From Scatomorpha merdavium (GTDB taxonomy: Bacteria > Bacillota > Clostridia > Oscillospirales > Oscillospiraceae), in the NCBI GenBank assembly GCA_018711415.1, contig DVIJ01000072.1:1-35644 (forward strand): 35,644 nt of DNA. The letters are read 5' to 3'. The notes beneath the pieces are model-generated. The model was not told where the DNA came from, did not search any database, and saw only the letters and a program-made list of their open reading frames with translations. Every line of letters begins with the position of its first letter. Positions within the stretch are counted from its first letter, which is position 1. Below, piece after piece: positions 22,547-31,032 of the stretch. The translations under genes and the position numbers were made by a program.

Positions 22547-23596
22547 CTAAGACCTGTCCCCCAACCTGAGGCTCTTTTTCCGGAGCTGGCCGCAGGAGGC
22601 GTCTATGTCGCCGCCGAGCCTGCGCCGCACGGTCACGTTAACTCCCTCGCGCTCCAGCTCCGCCTTGAACCCGGCTATGCGCTCCGGGCTCGAGGGCATG
22701 AGCGAACGCTCGTCCACATGATTCAGCGGGATGAGGTTCACGTGCGCCGCAACGCGCCGCACGTGCTTCGCCAGCAGCTTCGCCTGCTCCGGCGAGTCGT
22801 TCACCCCGTCTATCATGGCATACTCAAATGATATCCGCCTGCCGGTCTTTCTAAAATACCGCTCGCAGGCATCCATCAGCTCCTCGACTCCCCTGCCCCT
22901 GTTCGCCGGCATCAGCTTCGACCGGGTCTCATCATCCGGCGCGTGCAGAGAAACAGACAAAGTTAATTGTAAATTATTCTCCGCCAGTTTGTCAAACGTT
23001 TCTGTCAATCCGCAGGTGGAAAGCGAGATATGACGCATCCCGATGTTCATCCCCTGCGGGTGATTGACCAGTTTGAGGAACTTCATCACGTTATCAAAAT
23101 TGTCCAGCGGCTCACCTATGCCCATGAGCACGATGTTGGATATTTCAAGCCCGGACTCCTTCTGCGAGAACATGACCTCGTCCAGCATCTCGGAGGGCTC
23201 CAGCCCGCGCACCAGTCCGCCTATCGTCGAGGCGCAGAAGGCACAGCCCTGGCGGCAGCCAACCTGAGTGGAAATGCAGACCGTGTTCCCATGATGGTAG
23301 CGCATGACAACGGTCTCTATGGCGTTGCCGTCCGCAAGGCCCCAGAGGTACTTTATCGTCCCGTCCTCACGGGACACCTGCTTGCGCTCTACCCGCGGCG
23401 GCGCAAGGAAATAGCGCGAGTCCAGCTTCGCCCGGAGCTGCTTCGAGAGGTCTGTCATCTCCTCAAAGCTCTCCGCGCCACGGCTCAGCCAAGCGAACAC
23501 CTGCTTCGCTCTGTACTGGGGCTCGCCCAACTCCTTAAGCTGCGCCGAAAGCTCCTCCGGAAGCAGTGATTTTATATCGATTTTACCAGTCTGCAT
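22547..23596 (-). CDS. rlmN: 23S rRNA (A2503-C2)/tRNA (A37-C2) methyltransferase RlmN
   Basis: 349 residues, radical SAM enzyme. The cluster motif CRQGCAFC places Cys at 114, 118 and 121 (CX3CX2C). The C-terminal GGDIDASCGQLRKK contains the Cys that resolves the methylene intermediate in the family. ISTQVGC and VLMGIGEPLDNFDNV are further RlmN signatures and exclude Cfr-like divergence by eye. It overlaps the end of rsmB by 25 bases. Confidence 0.96.
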   Translation of the reverse strand: MQTGKIDIKSLLPEELSAQLKELGEPQYRAKQVFAWLSRGAESFEEMTDLSKQLRAKLDSRYFLAPPRVERKQVSREDGTIKYLWGLADGNAIETVVMRYHHGNTVCISTQVGCRQGCAFCASTIGGLVRGLEPSEMLDEVMFSQKESGLEISNIVLMGIGEPLDNFDNVMKFLKLVNHPQGMNIGMRHISLSTCGLTETFDKLAENNLQLTLSVSLHAPDDETRSKLMPANRGRGVEELMDACERYFRKTGRRISFEYAMIDGVNDSPEQAKLLAKHVRRVAAHVNLIPLNHVDERSLMPSSPERIAGFKAELEREGVNVTVRRRLGGDIDASCGQLRKKSLRLGDRS

Positions 23597-24864
23597 ATGA
23601 AAAACCCGTCCGTCCCGTCCAAGTCCGGCCAGAGCGTGCGCATCTCCGCCACGCTGTAGGCCCTGTTCTCCTCCAAGAAGGCGGTCACTACGCCCTCGTT
23701 CTCACATTTCCGCGTTGTACATGTCGAATACAGCAGCGTGCCGCCCGGCTTCACGCAGCCGGAAACTCCTCTCAAAATGTCCAGCTGTATGCCCGGCAGC
23801 GCCGCCAGCTCTTCCTCGCGCTTGAAGCGTATCTCCGGTTTCTTTCTTATTACGCCGAGGCCGGAACAGGGAGCGTCCGCTATTACGACGTCCATGTTTC
23901 CGATAAGTTCCTCAGCGGGCCGCCGCGCGTCCATGAGCCGCGTCTCTATGCAGCCGAGGCCCAGGCGCCGCGCGCCCTCTTCGATCCGGCGCAGTTTCTT
24001 CTCCTGCACGTCGCAGGATATGAGCCTGCCGCGGTCCTGCATCAGCAGCGCAGAGCCGAAGCTCTTGCCGCCCGGTGCGGCGCAGGCGTCCAGGACCGTC
24101 ATATCCGGCTGTGCGCCGGCCGCGAGCACGGCCAGCTTCGCCGCCGGGTCCTGCACGTAGAAATATCCCTCCGCATATCCAGGCAGCAGGTCCGCCCGGC
24201 CGGCGGCATGCAAAAGTATCTCGCCCTCCGACCTGCCGTTTTCCGGCTCCAGGCCCTGCTCAAGCAGCAGCCGGGAGAGGCGCTCGCGGCTGCACCTTAG
24301 TGTATTCGCCTGCAGCGACAGCGGCGGTTCGCGGTTGGCGCTCGCAAGCGCCGCCTCCGCGCCCTCGTAGCCTCGCAGTTCGATGAGCTCGCGCACCTGC
24401 CAGAGCGCGTGGCTGTATCTCACCGAAAGGTACTCCGCCGTCCCAGCGCCGGGTATCTCGGGCAGCCTGTCCCTGTTCTCCGCAACGCGCCTGAGCACCG
24501 AGTTCACAAGCCCGGAAGCGCGTTTGCAGCCCGCCTTGCCGCAGAGCTTAACGCCCTCGTTCACTGCCGCGGAGGGCGGCACCCTGTCCATGAACAGCAG
24601 CTGCGCCGCCGATATGCGCAGGACATCCAGCACCGCGGGCTCCAGCCGCCTTGTGGGCGTATTTGACCAAACGTCCAGGTAATGGTCTATAAAATACAGG
24701 TTTTGAAGTGTCTCGCGCACTATGCGTGTGCAGAATGCGGCCTCCCTTGGTTCCAGGCCCGAGGCGCTTGCGACCGCGTCCACAGCCTCGCCGGAGAACG
24801 CTCCCGACTTCCGCATCCTGCGCAGGGCCTCCAGCGCGGCCTCGCGCCCGTTTCCGGCCCTCAT
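23572..24864 (-). CDS. rsmB: 16S rRNA (C967-C5) methyltransferase RsmB
   Basis: 430 residues. The N-terminal NusB-like RNA-binding domain (to about 150) includes FIDHYLDVWSNTPTRRLEP. The SAM-dependent part has LDACAAPGGKS, DAPCSGLGVIRKKPEIR and the catalytic-Cys motif LLYSTCT. Its ATG overlaps the fmt stop (ATGA). It modifies the small ribosomal subunit; order fmt-rsmB-rlmN is conserved in Firmicutes. Confidence 0.95.
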   Translation of the reverse strand: MRAGNGREAALEALRRMRKSGAFSGEAVDAVASASGLEPREAAFCTRIVRETLQNLYFIDHYLDVWSNTPTRRLEPAVLDVLRISAAQLLFMDRVPPSAAVNEGVKLCGKAGCKRASGLVNSVLRRVAENRDRLPEIPGAGTAEYLSVRYSHALWQVRELIELRGYEGAEAALASANREPPLSLQANTLRCSRERLSRLLLEQGLEPENGRSEGEILLHAAGRADLLPGYAEGYFYVQDPAAKLAVLAAGAQPDMTVLDACAAPGGKSFGSALLMQDRGRLISCDVQEKKLRRIEEGARRLGLGCIETRLMDARRPAEELIGNMDVVIADAPCSGLGVIRKKPEIRFKREEELAALPGIQLDILRGVSGCVKPGGTLLYSTCTTRKCENEGVVTAFLEENRAYSVAEMRTLWPDLDGTDGFFICRLVKSI

Positions 24865-25787
24865 TCTACCTTGACAGGGTGGCCCAGCAGCCAGGCCGAG
24901 GCCGCCATCCTGCGTTTGCCCGGGGCCTGCAGCTCCGTCACGAGGACGGTCTTTCCTCCGCCGCAGGCTATCTCCAGCCCCGTCTTGCCCGCGGCCACCA
25001 CGCTGCCCGGCGCCTTGTCCGTCACGGTCTGCGTATACTCCGCCTTGTAGACCTTGAGCGTGTCCTTGCCCAGGCGCATCGTGGCGACGGGCCAGGGGTC
25101 CAGGCCACAGATGTGCTTTATTATCTCGCGCGGTGTCTTTGCCCAGTCTATGGGGCAGATGCTCTTATCCAGCTGTTTTACGTAGCTGGCCTGCTCGTGC
25201 GGCTGAGGCGTCCTGGGTGCGGTCCCGGCCTCGATATCGTGCAGGGTGCGGACAAGCAGCTTTGCGCCCATGTCCGCCAGGCGGTCGAAGAGCTCGCCCG
25301 CCGTCTCGTACTCGCCTATGGGCGTCTCCTCCGTGTATATGATGTCGCCCGCGTCCATGTCGTGGGCAAGGTACATCGTCGTGACGCCGGACTTCTCATC
25401 CCCGTTCAGGACAGCCCACTGTATGGGCGCGGCGCCGCGGTATTTGGGCAGCAGCGAGCCGTGTACGTTCACACTGCCCAGCCTGGGAATGGCCAGAACC
25501 TCATCGGGCAGGATCTTGCCGTAGGCCACCACAGCCAGCACGTCTGGCTCCAGGGTTCTGAGCGTCTCCGACGCCTCCTGCGTGCGCATACTGGCGGGCT
25601 GGTATACGTCTATGCCGCGCTCGACTGCAAGCTCCTTGACCGGCGACCAGGCGGGCTTCATGCCCCTGTCGCGCGGCTTATCAGGCTGAGTGAACACCGC
25701 CGCGACCTCGAAATCCGCATCCAGCAGCGCTTTGAGCGAGGCCGAGGCAAAGTCCGGCGTTCCCATAAACACGACGCGGAGGCTCAT
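24861..25787 (-). CDS. fmt: Methionyl-tRNA formyltransferase
   Basis: 308 residues. It formylates Met-tRNAi for initiation. The N-terminal formyltransferase domain has VVFMGTPDFASASL, AYGKILP, then NVHGSLLPKYRGAAPIQWAV, which holds the catalytic Asn-His pair, and later HDMDAGDII with the catalytic Asp. The C-terminal OB-like tRNA-binding domain follows. It overlaps def by four bases (ATGA), so formylation and deformylation enzymes are co-translated. Confidence 0.97.
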   Translation of the reverse strand: MSLRVVFMGTPDFASASLKALLDADFEVAAVFTQPDKPRDRGMKPAWSPVKELAVERGIDVYQPASMRTQEASETLRTLEPDVLAVVAYGKILPDEVLAIPRLGSVNVHGSLLPKYRGAAPIQWAVLNGDEKSGVTTMYLAHDMDAGDIIYTEETPIGEYETAGELFDRLADMGAKLLVRTLHDIEAGTAPRTPQPHEQASYVKQLDKSICPIDWAKTPREIIKHICGLDPWPVATMRLGKDTLKVYKAEYTQTVTDKAPGSVVAAGKTGLEIACGGGKTVLVTELQAPGKRRMAASAWLLGHPVKVE

Positions 25788-26314
25788 TCGCTCTCTTCCT
25801 CCCCGTCCTCGTCCTCCATCCAGCTGCCGGTCTCAAGCTCCTCATCCGTGAGCATCCGCTCCGCTACGGAGGTGAACACCACACCCTCGAGGTGGTCTAT
25901 CTCATGGCAGAGGCAGCGGGCGGTCAGCCCCTCGCCCTTGACCTCGAAGCTCTTGCCGTATCTGTCCTGCGCGCGCACGGTGACCTCCATCGGCCTTGTG
26001 ACCAGGCCGAAGCGGCCGGGGACGGAGAGGCAGCCCTCCGGGCCGTACTGTTCGCCGGAGCGCTCGACTATCTCTGGGTTCACGAGCTCGATGACATATG
26101 GCCGCTCGTTCTCCGGCACGTTCGTCTCCAGCACCAGTACCGCGCGGCGGAGCACGCCTACCTGCGGCGCGGCGAGCCCCACCCCGTCCGCGGACTCCAG
26201 CGTATCGCGCATGTCGTCCAAGAGCTGGTGGAACCTGTCGTCGAACTTCGTGACCTCCCGGCAGCGCTTATACAGCGAGGGGTCCTCGCTGGTGACTATC
26301 TTTCTCAGAGCCAT
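25784..26314 (-). CDS. def: Peptide deformylase
   Basis: 176 residues from ATG 26314, chosen for the AGGAGG upstream; the frame is open for twelve more codons without a ribosome site. All three metal-site motifs are present: GVGLAAPQVG (44-53), EGCLS (93-97) and HEIDH (137-141). It ends in an acidic tail (MEDEDGEEESE). It removes the N-formyl group from new proteins. Confidence 0.97.
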   Translation of the reverse strand: MALRKIVTSEDPSLYKRCREVTKFDDRFHQLLDDMRDTLESADGVGLAAPQVGVLRRAVLVLETNVPENERPYVIELVNPEIVERSGEQYGPEGCLSVPGRFGLVTRPMEVTVRAQDRYGKSFEVKGEGLTARCLCHEIDHLEGVVFTSVAERMLTDEELETGSWMEDEDGEEESE

Positions 26315-26324
26315 TGGTATCCTC

Positions 26325-28574
26325 CTAATCCGAGGGATTGGTGTCCGCATACAGGGACACGCCCCGGTACTTTTTATCTGTTGAGAACCTTATGACAAGG
26401 TCAGCCACGATGCGTCTCATGCCCTTTCCCGGCGGGGCGCAGAGCGTGACGCGGTAGCGGTATTTGTTATTGACCTTCAGAACGGGCAGCGGCGCAGGAC
26501 CCAGCACCCTCGCGCCCTCGACTCCGCGCGTAGCCAGCGTCAGCTCGTCCCGCACCCGCGCTCCGCAGGCATGGACTTCTTCTTCCACCAGCCCCGACAT
26601 CGTTACGCACAAGAGCTCCGTAAATGGAGGCAGGTCCTCCAAACGCCGCAGCTCGATCTCCGAGCCGTAGAAACTCTCATAGTCCTGGGCAGCGGCCTGG
26701 CAGATGACCTCGTTCGACGGGGTAAAGGTCTGGATAACGGCGCGGCCCGGCTTCTCAAAGCGGCCGGAACGGCCCACCACCTGAGTTATGAGCGAAAACG
26801 TACGCTCCGCAGCCCTGTAGTCCGCAGCGTACAGGCTTTGGTCCGCCGAGATGACGCCCACGAGCGTGACGTTCTCAAAGTTGAGGCCCTTCGTCACCAT
26901 CTGAGTGCCGACCATTATCGGTATCCTCTCCTCGCGGAAGCGCTCGAGCAGCACGTCGTGGCCTCCGGCGGGCGCCACCGTGTCCGTATCCATGCGCAGG
27001 ATGCCCACGCCCGGGAAGAGCTCGCCCAGCTCCTCCTCCACCTTCTGCGTACCCGTCCCGACCCTGTGCAGGATGCCCCCGCACTCCGGACAGGACTCGT
27101 CCAGCGGCCTTGAATAGCCGCAGTGGTGACACATTAACCGCCTGTTGAAGCTGTGATAGGTCAGGCTGACGCTGCAATTAGGGCATCTGTACACAAAGCC
27201 GCAGTTGCCGCAGGCGATGAGCCTGTTTGCGCCGCGCCTGTTCAGGAACAGGATGCTCTGCTCACCGGATTCCAGGTTCTTTTCCAGCTCGTCGCGCAGG
27301 AAAAGGCTTATGCTGCCCCCGTTGCCGCGGCGGAGCTCTTCTTTCATGTCCACCACCCGGACCGTCGGCAGCTCGCGCTCGTTATATCGCCCGGGCAGAG
27401 AGAAGTATGCGTATCTCCCCTGCTCTGCCATCCAGCGGCTCTCGACATCCGGAGTTGCGGAGCCGAGCAGCAGCAGCGCTCCGTCCTTGGCACAGCGGAA
27501 CTTGGCCACGTCGCGCGCGTGGTATCTCGGCGCATTCTCGGACTTATATGTGTCCTCCTGCTCTTCGTCTATGATGATGGCGCCCAGCTTTTCCAGCGGC
27601 GCGAACACGGCGCTCCTGGTCCCGATGACGACTCCGGCCTTGCCCTCTTTTATCCGCCGCCACTCGTCAAGGCGCTCGCCCGCCGAAAGGCTGCTGTGCA
27701 GCACGGCGATGTCGTCCCCGAAGTGCGAGGAAAAAGTCCTGAGCATCTGAGGCGTCAGCGCGATCTCCGGGACAAGCAGCAAGGCCGTCCTGCCCCGGCG
27801 GCGCAGCTCCGCGATGAGCCGGATATACACCGTTGTCTTACCGCTTCCCGTTACGCCGAACAGAAGCGCAGCTGCGGCCCTATCCCCGCAGAGTTTGAGG
27901 ATGCCGCGGCAGACCTTGTCCTGAGCGGGACTGAGCTCCGGCAGCGCTGCACGCTCCACGCCCGTTGCCAGCTCCGGCCGTCTGTATACCGGCACCTCCT
28001 GAAGCTCTATATAGCCCGCGCTGCACAGTGTTTTGACAGTCTGCGACGAGGCGCCCGTAAATTCCTTCAGGTCCTGCAGAGAAGCTCTGCCTATGGCGCA
28101 CAGGGTCCTCAGCACTTCTGCCTGCTGGGGCGCTCTGCGGCCTCTTTTTTCCGCAGCCTCCGCCGCTTCCTCCGTCGGCACGGCGAGCGCGGCCATAGTC
28201 TGGAATTTCTCGTTTACCCGGCGTTTGCCGCCCTTGTACCAGAGCCCGGCAGGCAGCATGGCCTTTACTGCCTCGTAAACAGTGCAGAAAAACCTCTCGT
28301 GCATCCAGAGGGCCAGCTTTATCTGGTCCCCGGTCAGCAGAGGCTCAGCGTCCAGGACGCGCAGGACCGGCTTGAGCTTCTCAAACGGGCTGACCTCCGT
28401 CAGCGCCAGGACCACGCCTTCCGTCCGCCTGTTGGCGTTCGTGAACGGGACCTCCACTCGTACTCCGGGAAGCACGGATGCCGCCAGCTCCGCCGGGATA
28501 TTGTAGTCATAGGGCCTGTCCAGCCTGTACGGCACGCCCGACACGGCTATTCTGGCTATCGTCATCTGGGCCAT
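26325..28574 (-). CDS. priA: Primosomal protein N' (replication restart helicase PriA)
   Basis: 749 residues. An N-terminal 3'-DNA-binding domain starts IARIAVSGVPYRLDRPYDY. The helicase core has Walker A GVTGSGKTTVY and motif II DEEQ, where many PriA proteins have DEEH. Eight cysteines (CGNCGFVYRCPNC and later CHHCG, CPECG) form the two zinc sites inserted in the helicase. QVVGRSGR is motif VI. It reloads the replisome at broken forks. It starts 45 bases after rpoZ, with GGGAG as ribosome site. The coaBC gene that separates them in B. subtilis is absent here. Confidence 0.96.
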   Translation of the reverse strand: MAQMTIARIAVSGVPYRLDRPYDYNIPAELAASVLPGVRVEVPFTNANRRTEGVVLALTEVSPFEKLKPVLRVLDAEPLLTGDQIKLALWMHERFFCTVYEAVKAMLPAGLWYKGGKRRVNEKFQTMAALAVPTEEAAEAAEKRGRRAPQQAEVLRTLCAIGRASLQDLKEFTGASSQTVKTLCSAGYIELQEVPVYRRPELATGVERAALPELSPAQDKVCRGILKLCGDRAAAALLFGVTGSGKTTVYIRLIAELRRRGRTALLLVPEIALTPQMLRTFSSHFGDDIAVLHSSLSAGERLDEWRRIKEGKAGVVIGTRSAVFAPLEKLGAIIIDEEQEDTYKSENAPRYHARDVAKFRCAKDGALLLLGSATPDVESRWMAEQGRYAYFSLPGRYNERELPTVRVVDMKEELRRGNGGSISLFLRDELEKNLESGEQSILFLNRRGANRLIACGNCGFVYRCPNCSVSLTYHSFNRRLMCHHCGYSRPLDESCPECGGILHRVGTGTQKVEEELGELFPGVGILRMDTDTVAPAGGHDVLLERFREERIPIMVGTQMVTKGLNFENVTLVGVISADQSLYAADYRAAERTFSLITQVVGRSGRFEKPGRAVIQTFTPSNEVICQAAAQDYESFYGSEIELRRLEDLPPFTELLCVTMSGLVEEEVHACGARVRDELTLATRGVEGARVLGPAPLPVLKVNNKYRYRVTLCAPPGKGMRRIVADLVIRFSTDKKYRGVSLYADTNPSD

Positions 28575-28600
28575 GTCCGTCTCCCTAACAAAGAGCTTTA

Positions 28601-28618
28601 GCGGGGCCTAAGCCCCGC
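28601..28618 (-). other. Short GC hairpin between rpoZ and priA
   Basis: GCGGGGC and GCCCCGC form a seven-base stem with a four-base loop just after the rpoZ stop. On the - strand only CTAAAGCTCTTTG follows, a poor T tract, so at most partial termination is expected. Confidence 0.4.
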
Positions 28619-28619
28619 C

Positions 28620-28847
28620 TCACTCCTCAGTCGCCTCTTCTTCGGTCTCCTCCGCCTTCTCGCGGATGGTCAGCTTGCCGGTATAGACTTCATCTATGGC
28701 CGTAGAAATGGGCTTGCGGTCCAGGACCTCGCCCTCCTCTTCGGCCTTCTGCGAGATGTCCCGCGCGCGGCGCGCGACCAGGTTCACAAGCAGATAACGG
28801 CTGCCGACCTTATCAACAAGCTCGGCCATCGGGGGATAGAGCATCAT
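28620..28847 (-). CDS. rpoZ: RNA polymerase omega subunit
   Basis: 75 residues. PPMAELVDKVGSRYLLVNLV and ARRARDI, then KPISTAIDEVYTGKLTI, are the omega signatures. The C-terminus is highly acidic (EETEEEATEE). The start is the first of two adjacent ATG codons, overlapping the gmk stop (ATGA). An in-frame start further upstream is ignored because it lies inside gmk. Small size and position next to gmk match the order conserved across Firmicutes. Confidence 0.94.
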   Translation of the reverse strand: MMLYPPMAELVDKVGSRYLLVNLVARRARDISQKAEEEGEVLDRKPISTAIDEVYTGKLTIREKAEETEEEATEE

Positions 28848-29458
28848 GATATAAGCACCTCTGTAACTAGTTTTATTCTGTCCGCCATCTTGCATTTTTC
28901 GGCGGTGATTATGGCGTCAAGTTCTTTTGCTGCGGTGTCCGGGTCGTCGTTCACTACGATGTAGCCGTATTTCCCGGCCTCGGCACACTCGCGTTTTGCC
29001 TGGAGAAGCCGTTCGCGGATCTTCTCGTCTGAGTCTGTATTGCGGTGGCGCAGCCTGCGCTCCAACTCCTCGCCCGAGGGCGGCAGGATGAACACCGTCA
29101 CGGCGTCCGGGCAGCTTTTCTGTACCTGAGCCGCGCCCTGGACCTCTATGTCAAGCACGACGTTCGTCCCCTCCAGCAACCGGCTCTCGACGTAGCCTCT
29201 CGGCGTACCGTAGCGGTTGCCGACGTACTCCGCGTTCTCGAGCAGGAAGCCGCCGTCGGCCAGCTCCTGAAAGCGCTGGGGCGTGACGAAAAAGTAATCC
29301 TTCCCGTCCTCCTCGCCCGGTCTCGGCGGCCGCGTCGTCACCGAAACGGAAAAGCACACGTCCCCGCGCAGCTCCATGAGCTTGCCTATGACCGTGCTCT
29401 TTCCGGCGCCGCTCGGGCCGGATATCACAACGAGCTTTCCCTTGTCATGCCTGTGCAT
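28844..29458 (-). CDS. gmk: Guanylate kinase
   Basis: 204 residues from ATG 29458 (MHRHDKGK), with GGGGGAC upstream; a TTG eight codons earlier has poorer support. The P-loop is ISGPSGAGKST, followed by SVSVTTRPPRPGEEDGKDYFFV, the GMP-binding segment, and then the lid region RLRHRNTDSDEKI. It makes GDP from GMP and so feeds GTP and (p)ppGpp pools. It overlaps remA by 14 bases and rpoZ by four. Confidence 0.97.
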   Translation of the reverse strand: MHRHDKGKLVVISGPSGAGKSTVIGKLMELRGDVCFSVSVTTRPPRPGEEDGKDYFFVTPQRFQELADGGFLLENAEYVGNRYGTPRGYVESRLLEGTNVVLDIEVQGAAQVQKSCPDAVTVFILPPSGEELERRLRHRNTDSDEKIRERLLQAKRECAEAGKYGYIVVNDDPDTAAKELDAIITAEKCKMADRIKLVTEVLIS

Positions 29459-29714
29459 ACTCTTCGTCCCCCTGTTCGACAACGCTCCCGGCCCTAGCGG
29501 CCACGACCTCCGGCGTCAGCGCCGAGAGGAAGAGGTAACCACCGTCCGTCACCAGGACGGATTTGGTCTTGCGGCCATAGCTCGCGTCCACGAGCATGCC
29601 GCGCTCGCGCGAATCCTGGACCATGCGTTTTATCGGCGCCGAGTCTGGCGAGAGCACCGAAATGAGCCGCTCCGCGGCGACCAGACTGCCAAAGCCTATG
29701 TTTATCAGCTTCAT
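29445..29714 (-). CDS. remA: RemA/DUF370-family regulator
   Basis: 89 residues, the usual size. MKLINIGFGSLVAAERLISV is diagnostic, with DSAPIKRM and SYGRKTKSVLVTD following. In B. subtilis RemA is a DNA-binding activator of biofilm-matrix and osmoprotection genes and forms oligomeric rings. It sits four bases after yicC, the same order as in Bacillus. Target genes in this organism are unknown. Confidence 0.93.
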   Translation of the reverse strand: MKLINIGFGSLVAAERLISVLSPDSAPIKRMVQDSRERGMLVDASYGRKTKSVLVTDGGYLFLSALTPEVVAARAGSVVEQGDEEYAQA

Positions 29715-29718
29715 ACGC

Positions 29719-30597
29719 TCACTCCACGTTCTGTATCTGCTCGCGTATCTTCTCTATCTCGGCCTTGAGCTCCACCACCACGTGCGCTATGTCCGCGTTC
29801 TGGCATTTGGAGCCTATCGTGTTGGCCTCGCGGTTGAGTTCCTGGATGAGGAAGTCCATTTTCCGGCCAGCGGGGGACTCGCCGTTCGTCAGGCCACGGA
29901 GCTGGGATATGTGGCTGCGCAGGCGGACCGTCTCCTCGTCCACGGCGATCTTGTCCGCAAAGATGGCCGCCTCCGTCAGCACCCGGCTTTCGTCAATATT
30001 CGCAGTCGCCAGGACCTCCTGCAGCTTCTGCTCGAGGCGCGCGCGGTATTCGGCCACTGTCTTGGGCGCGTTTTCCTCTACCACGCCGGTCAGGCGGGAG
30101 ATCGTCTCCAGGCGCGCAAGCACGTCGTCGCGGAGCTTTTCGCCTTCGCGCAGGCGCATTGCGTCGTACTCCGTCAGCGCGCGTTCCAGTATCTCCGTGA
30201 TGCCGGTCATCAGCGCGCTGCTGTCTATCTCACGCCTGTCCGTGCTCAGCACGTCCGGCAGGCGGCAGAGGCTCATCACCGTCATGTCGTTCTGGAGGCC
30301 GAACTTTTCCGCCGCGGCGCTCAGGGCCTCGATATAGCCCTTGAGCAACGGCTCGTTCACGCGGACCTCCATGTCGTCCGAAGCGGACTGATCCACCGTT
30401 ACGAACACGTCCACCTTGCCGCGCGAGATATGCCGGCCCACCGCAGCCTTGATCGGCTCCTCCGCGAAGAGCATAGTCCTCGGCAGCTTAACAGAGACAT
30501 CCAGGTAACGGTTGTTCACGCTCTTGAGCTCGATACTCACGGAAAGGCCTTCGGCGCTGCCCTTGGCCCCGCCGTAGCCAGTCATGCTTTTTATCAT
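29719..30597 (-). CDS. yicC: YicC-family endoribonuclease
   Basis: 292 residues. MIKSMTGYGGAKG at the start, VNNRYLDVSVKLPR, GRHISRGKVDVFV and the C-terminal EINTIGSKCQ-like segment (here REANTIGSKCQNADI) are family marks. Homologues act on small RNAs or cleave RNA (established for E. coli YicC and Bacillus YloC). ATG 30597 overlaps the rseC stop (ATGA) and is preferred over an ATG six codons upstream. Confidence 0.94.
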   Translation of the reverse strand: MIKSMTGYGGAKGSAEGLSVSIELKSVNNRYLDVSVKLPRTMLFAEEPIKAAVGRHISRGKVDVFVTVDQSASDDMEVRVNEPLLKGYIEALSAAAEKFGLQNDMTVMSLCRLPDVLSTDRREIDSSALMTGITEILERALTEYDAMRLREGEKLRDDVLARLETISRLTGVVEENAPKTVAEYRARLEQKLQEVLATANIDESRVLTEAAIFADKIAVDEETVRLRSHISQLRGLTNGESPAGRKMDFLIQELNREANTIGSKCQNADIAHVVVELKAEIEKIREQIQNVE

Positions 30598-31019
30598 ACG
30601 CTGTCCGCCCCGCATCCGATGATATTTGTTATCTCATAGGTTATTGGGTTTTTCTTGTGCCGCCTGCCCACCAGGACGATGACTACAAAGCCCACGGCAA
30701 AGAAGCCGAAGCTCATCAGCATTGCCTGGGTCTCCGGCATGTCAAGCGCGGCGGCAATGGCATAGCCGATGAAGAACAGCACGAAGGGTACCACATACAC
30801 CAGAACCGCCGCGCCCAGCACGCGCGAGGTTGCGGTCTCTATCTCGACCTTGTCGCCCACGGCGGCGCCTATGGCGTTCCTGGCTTCGACCCTTATTTTC
30901 GAGGCGTAGTGGCATACCTCACAGCTGCCGCAGTCGTCGCCGCAGGCCGTGCCGCGCAGGACCTCGACCTCGGCCTTTTCGGGGCCGGTCAGTTTTTTAA
31001 TTATTGCATACTGAGTCAA
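30594..31019 (-). CDS. RseC/MucC-family (SoxR-reducing system) membrane protein
   Basis: 141 residues, starting at TTG 31019. AGGAGG lies about ten bases before this TTG and no in-frame ATG lies near; the longer open frame upstream overlaps cdaR. The Cys motif CGDDCGSCEVC near residue 30 and two membrane helices (about 75-98 and 105-125) match RseC. In Proteobacteria RseC influences sigma-E and the SoxR-reducing complex; in clostridia the role is probably redox-linked but undefined. It follows cdaR by 13 bases. Confidence 0.85.
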   Translation of the reverse strand: MTQYAIIKKLTGPEKAEVEVLRGTACGDDCGSCEVCHYASKIRVEARNAIGAAVGDKVEIETATSRVLGAAVLVYVVPFVLFFIGYAIAAALDMPETQAMLMSFGFFAVGFVVIVLVGRRHKKNPITYEITNIIGCGADSV

Positions 31020-31032
31020 GCTGCTGCTCCTC

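Noticed and set aside
26325..28574. DEEQ instead of DEEH in PriA as a sign of inactivation
   Set aside because: All other helicase and zinc motifs are intact, and the change is conservative within superfamily 2, where the fourth position varies.
27153..28601. A 482-codon open frame on the + strand opposite priA
   Set aside because: It is codon-aligned antisense of priA, whose motifs are complete; no family resemblance or ribosome site was seen.
28601..28618. Hairpin after rpoZ as a full terminator of the long operon
   Set aside because: The stem is only seven pairs and the following bases are not T-rich; kept as a possible attenuator only.
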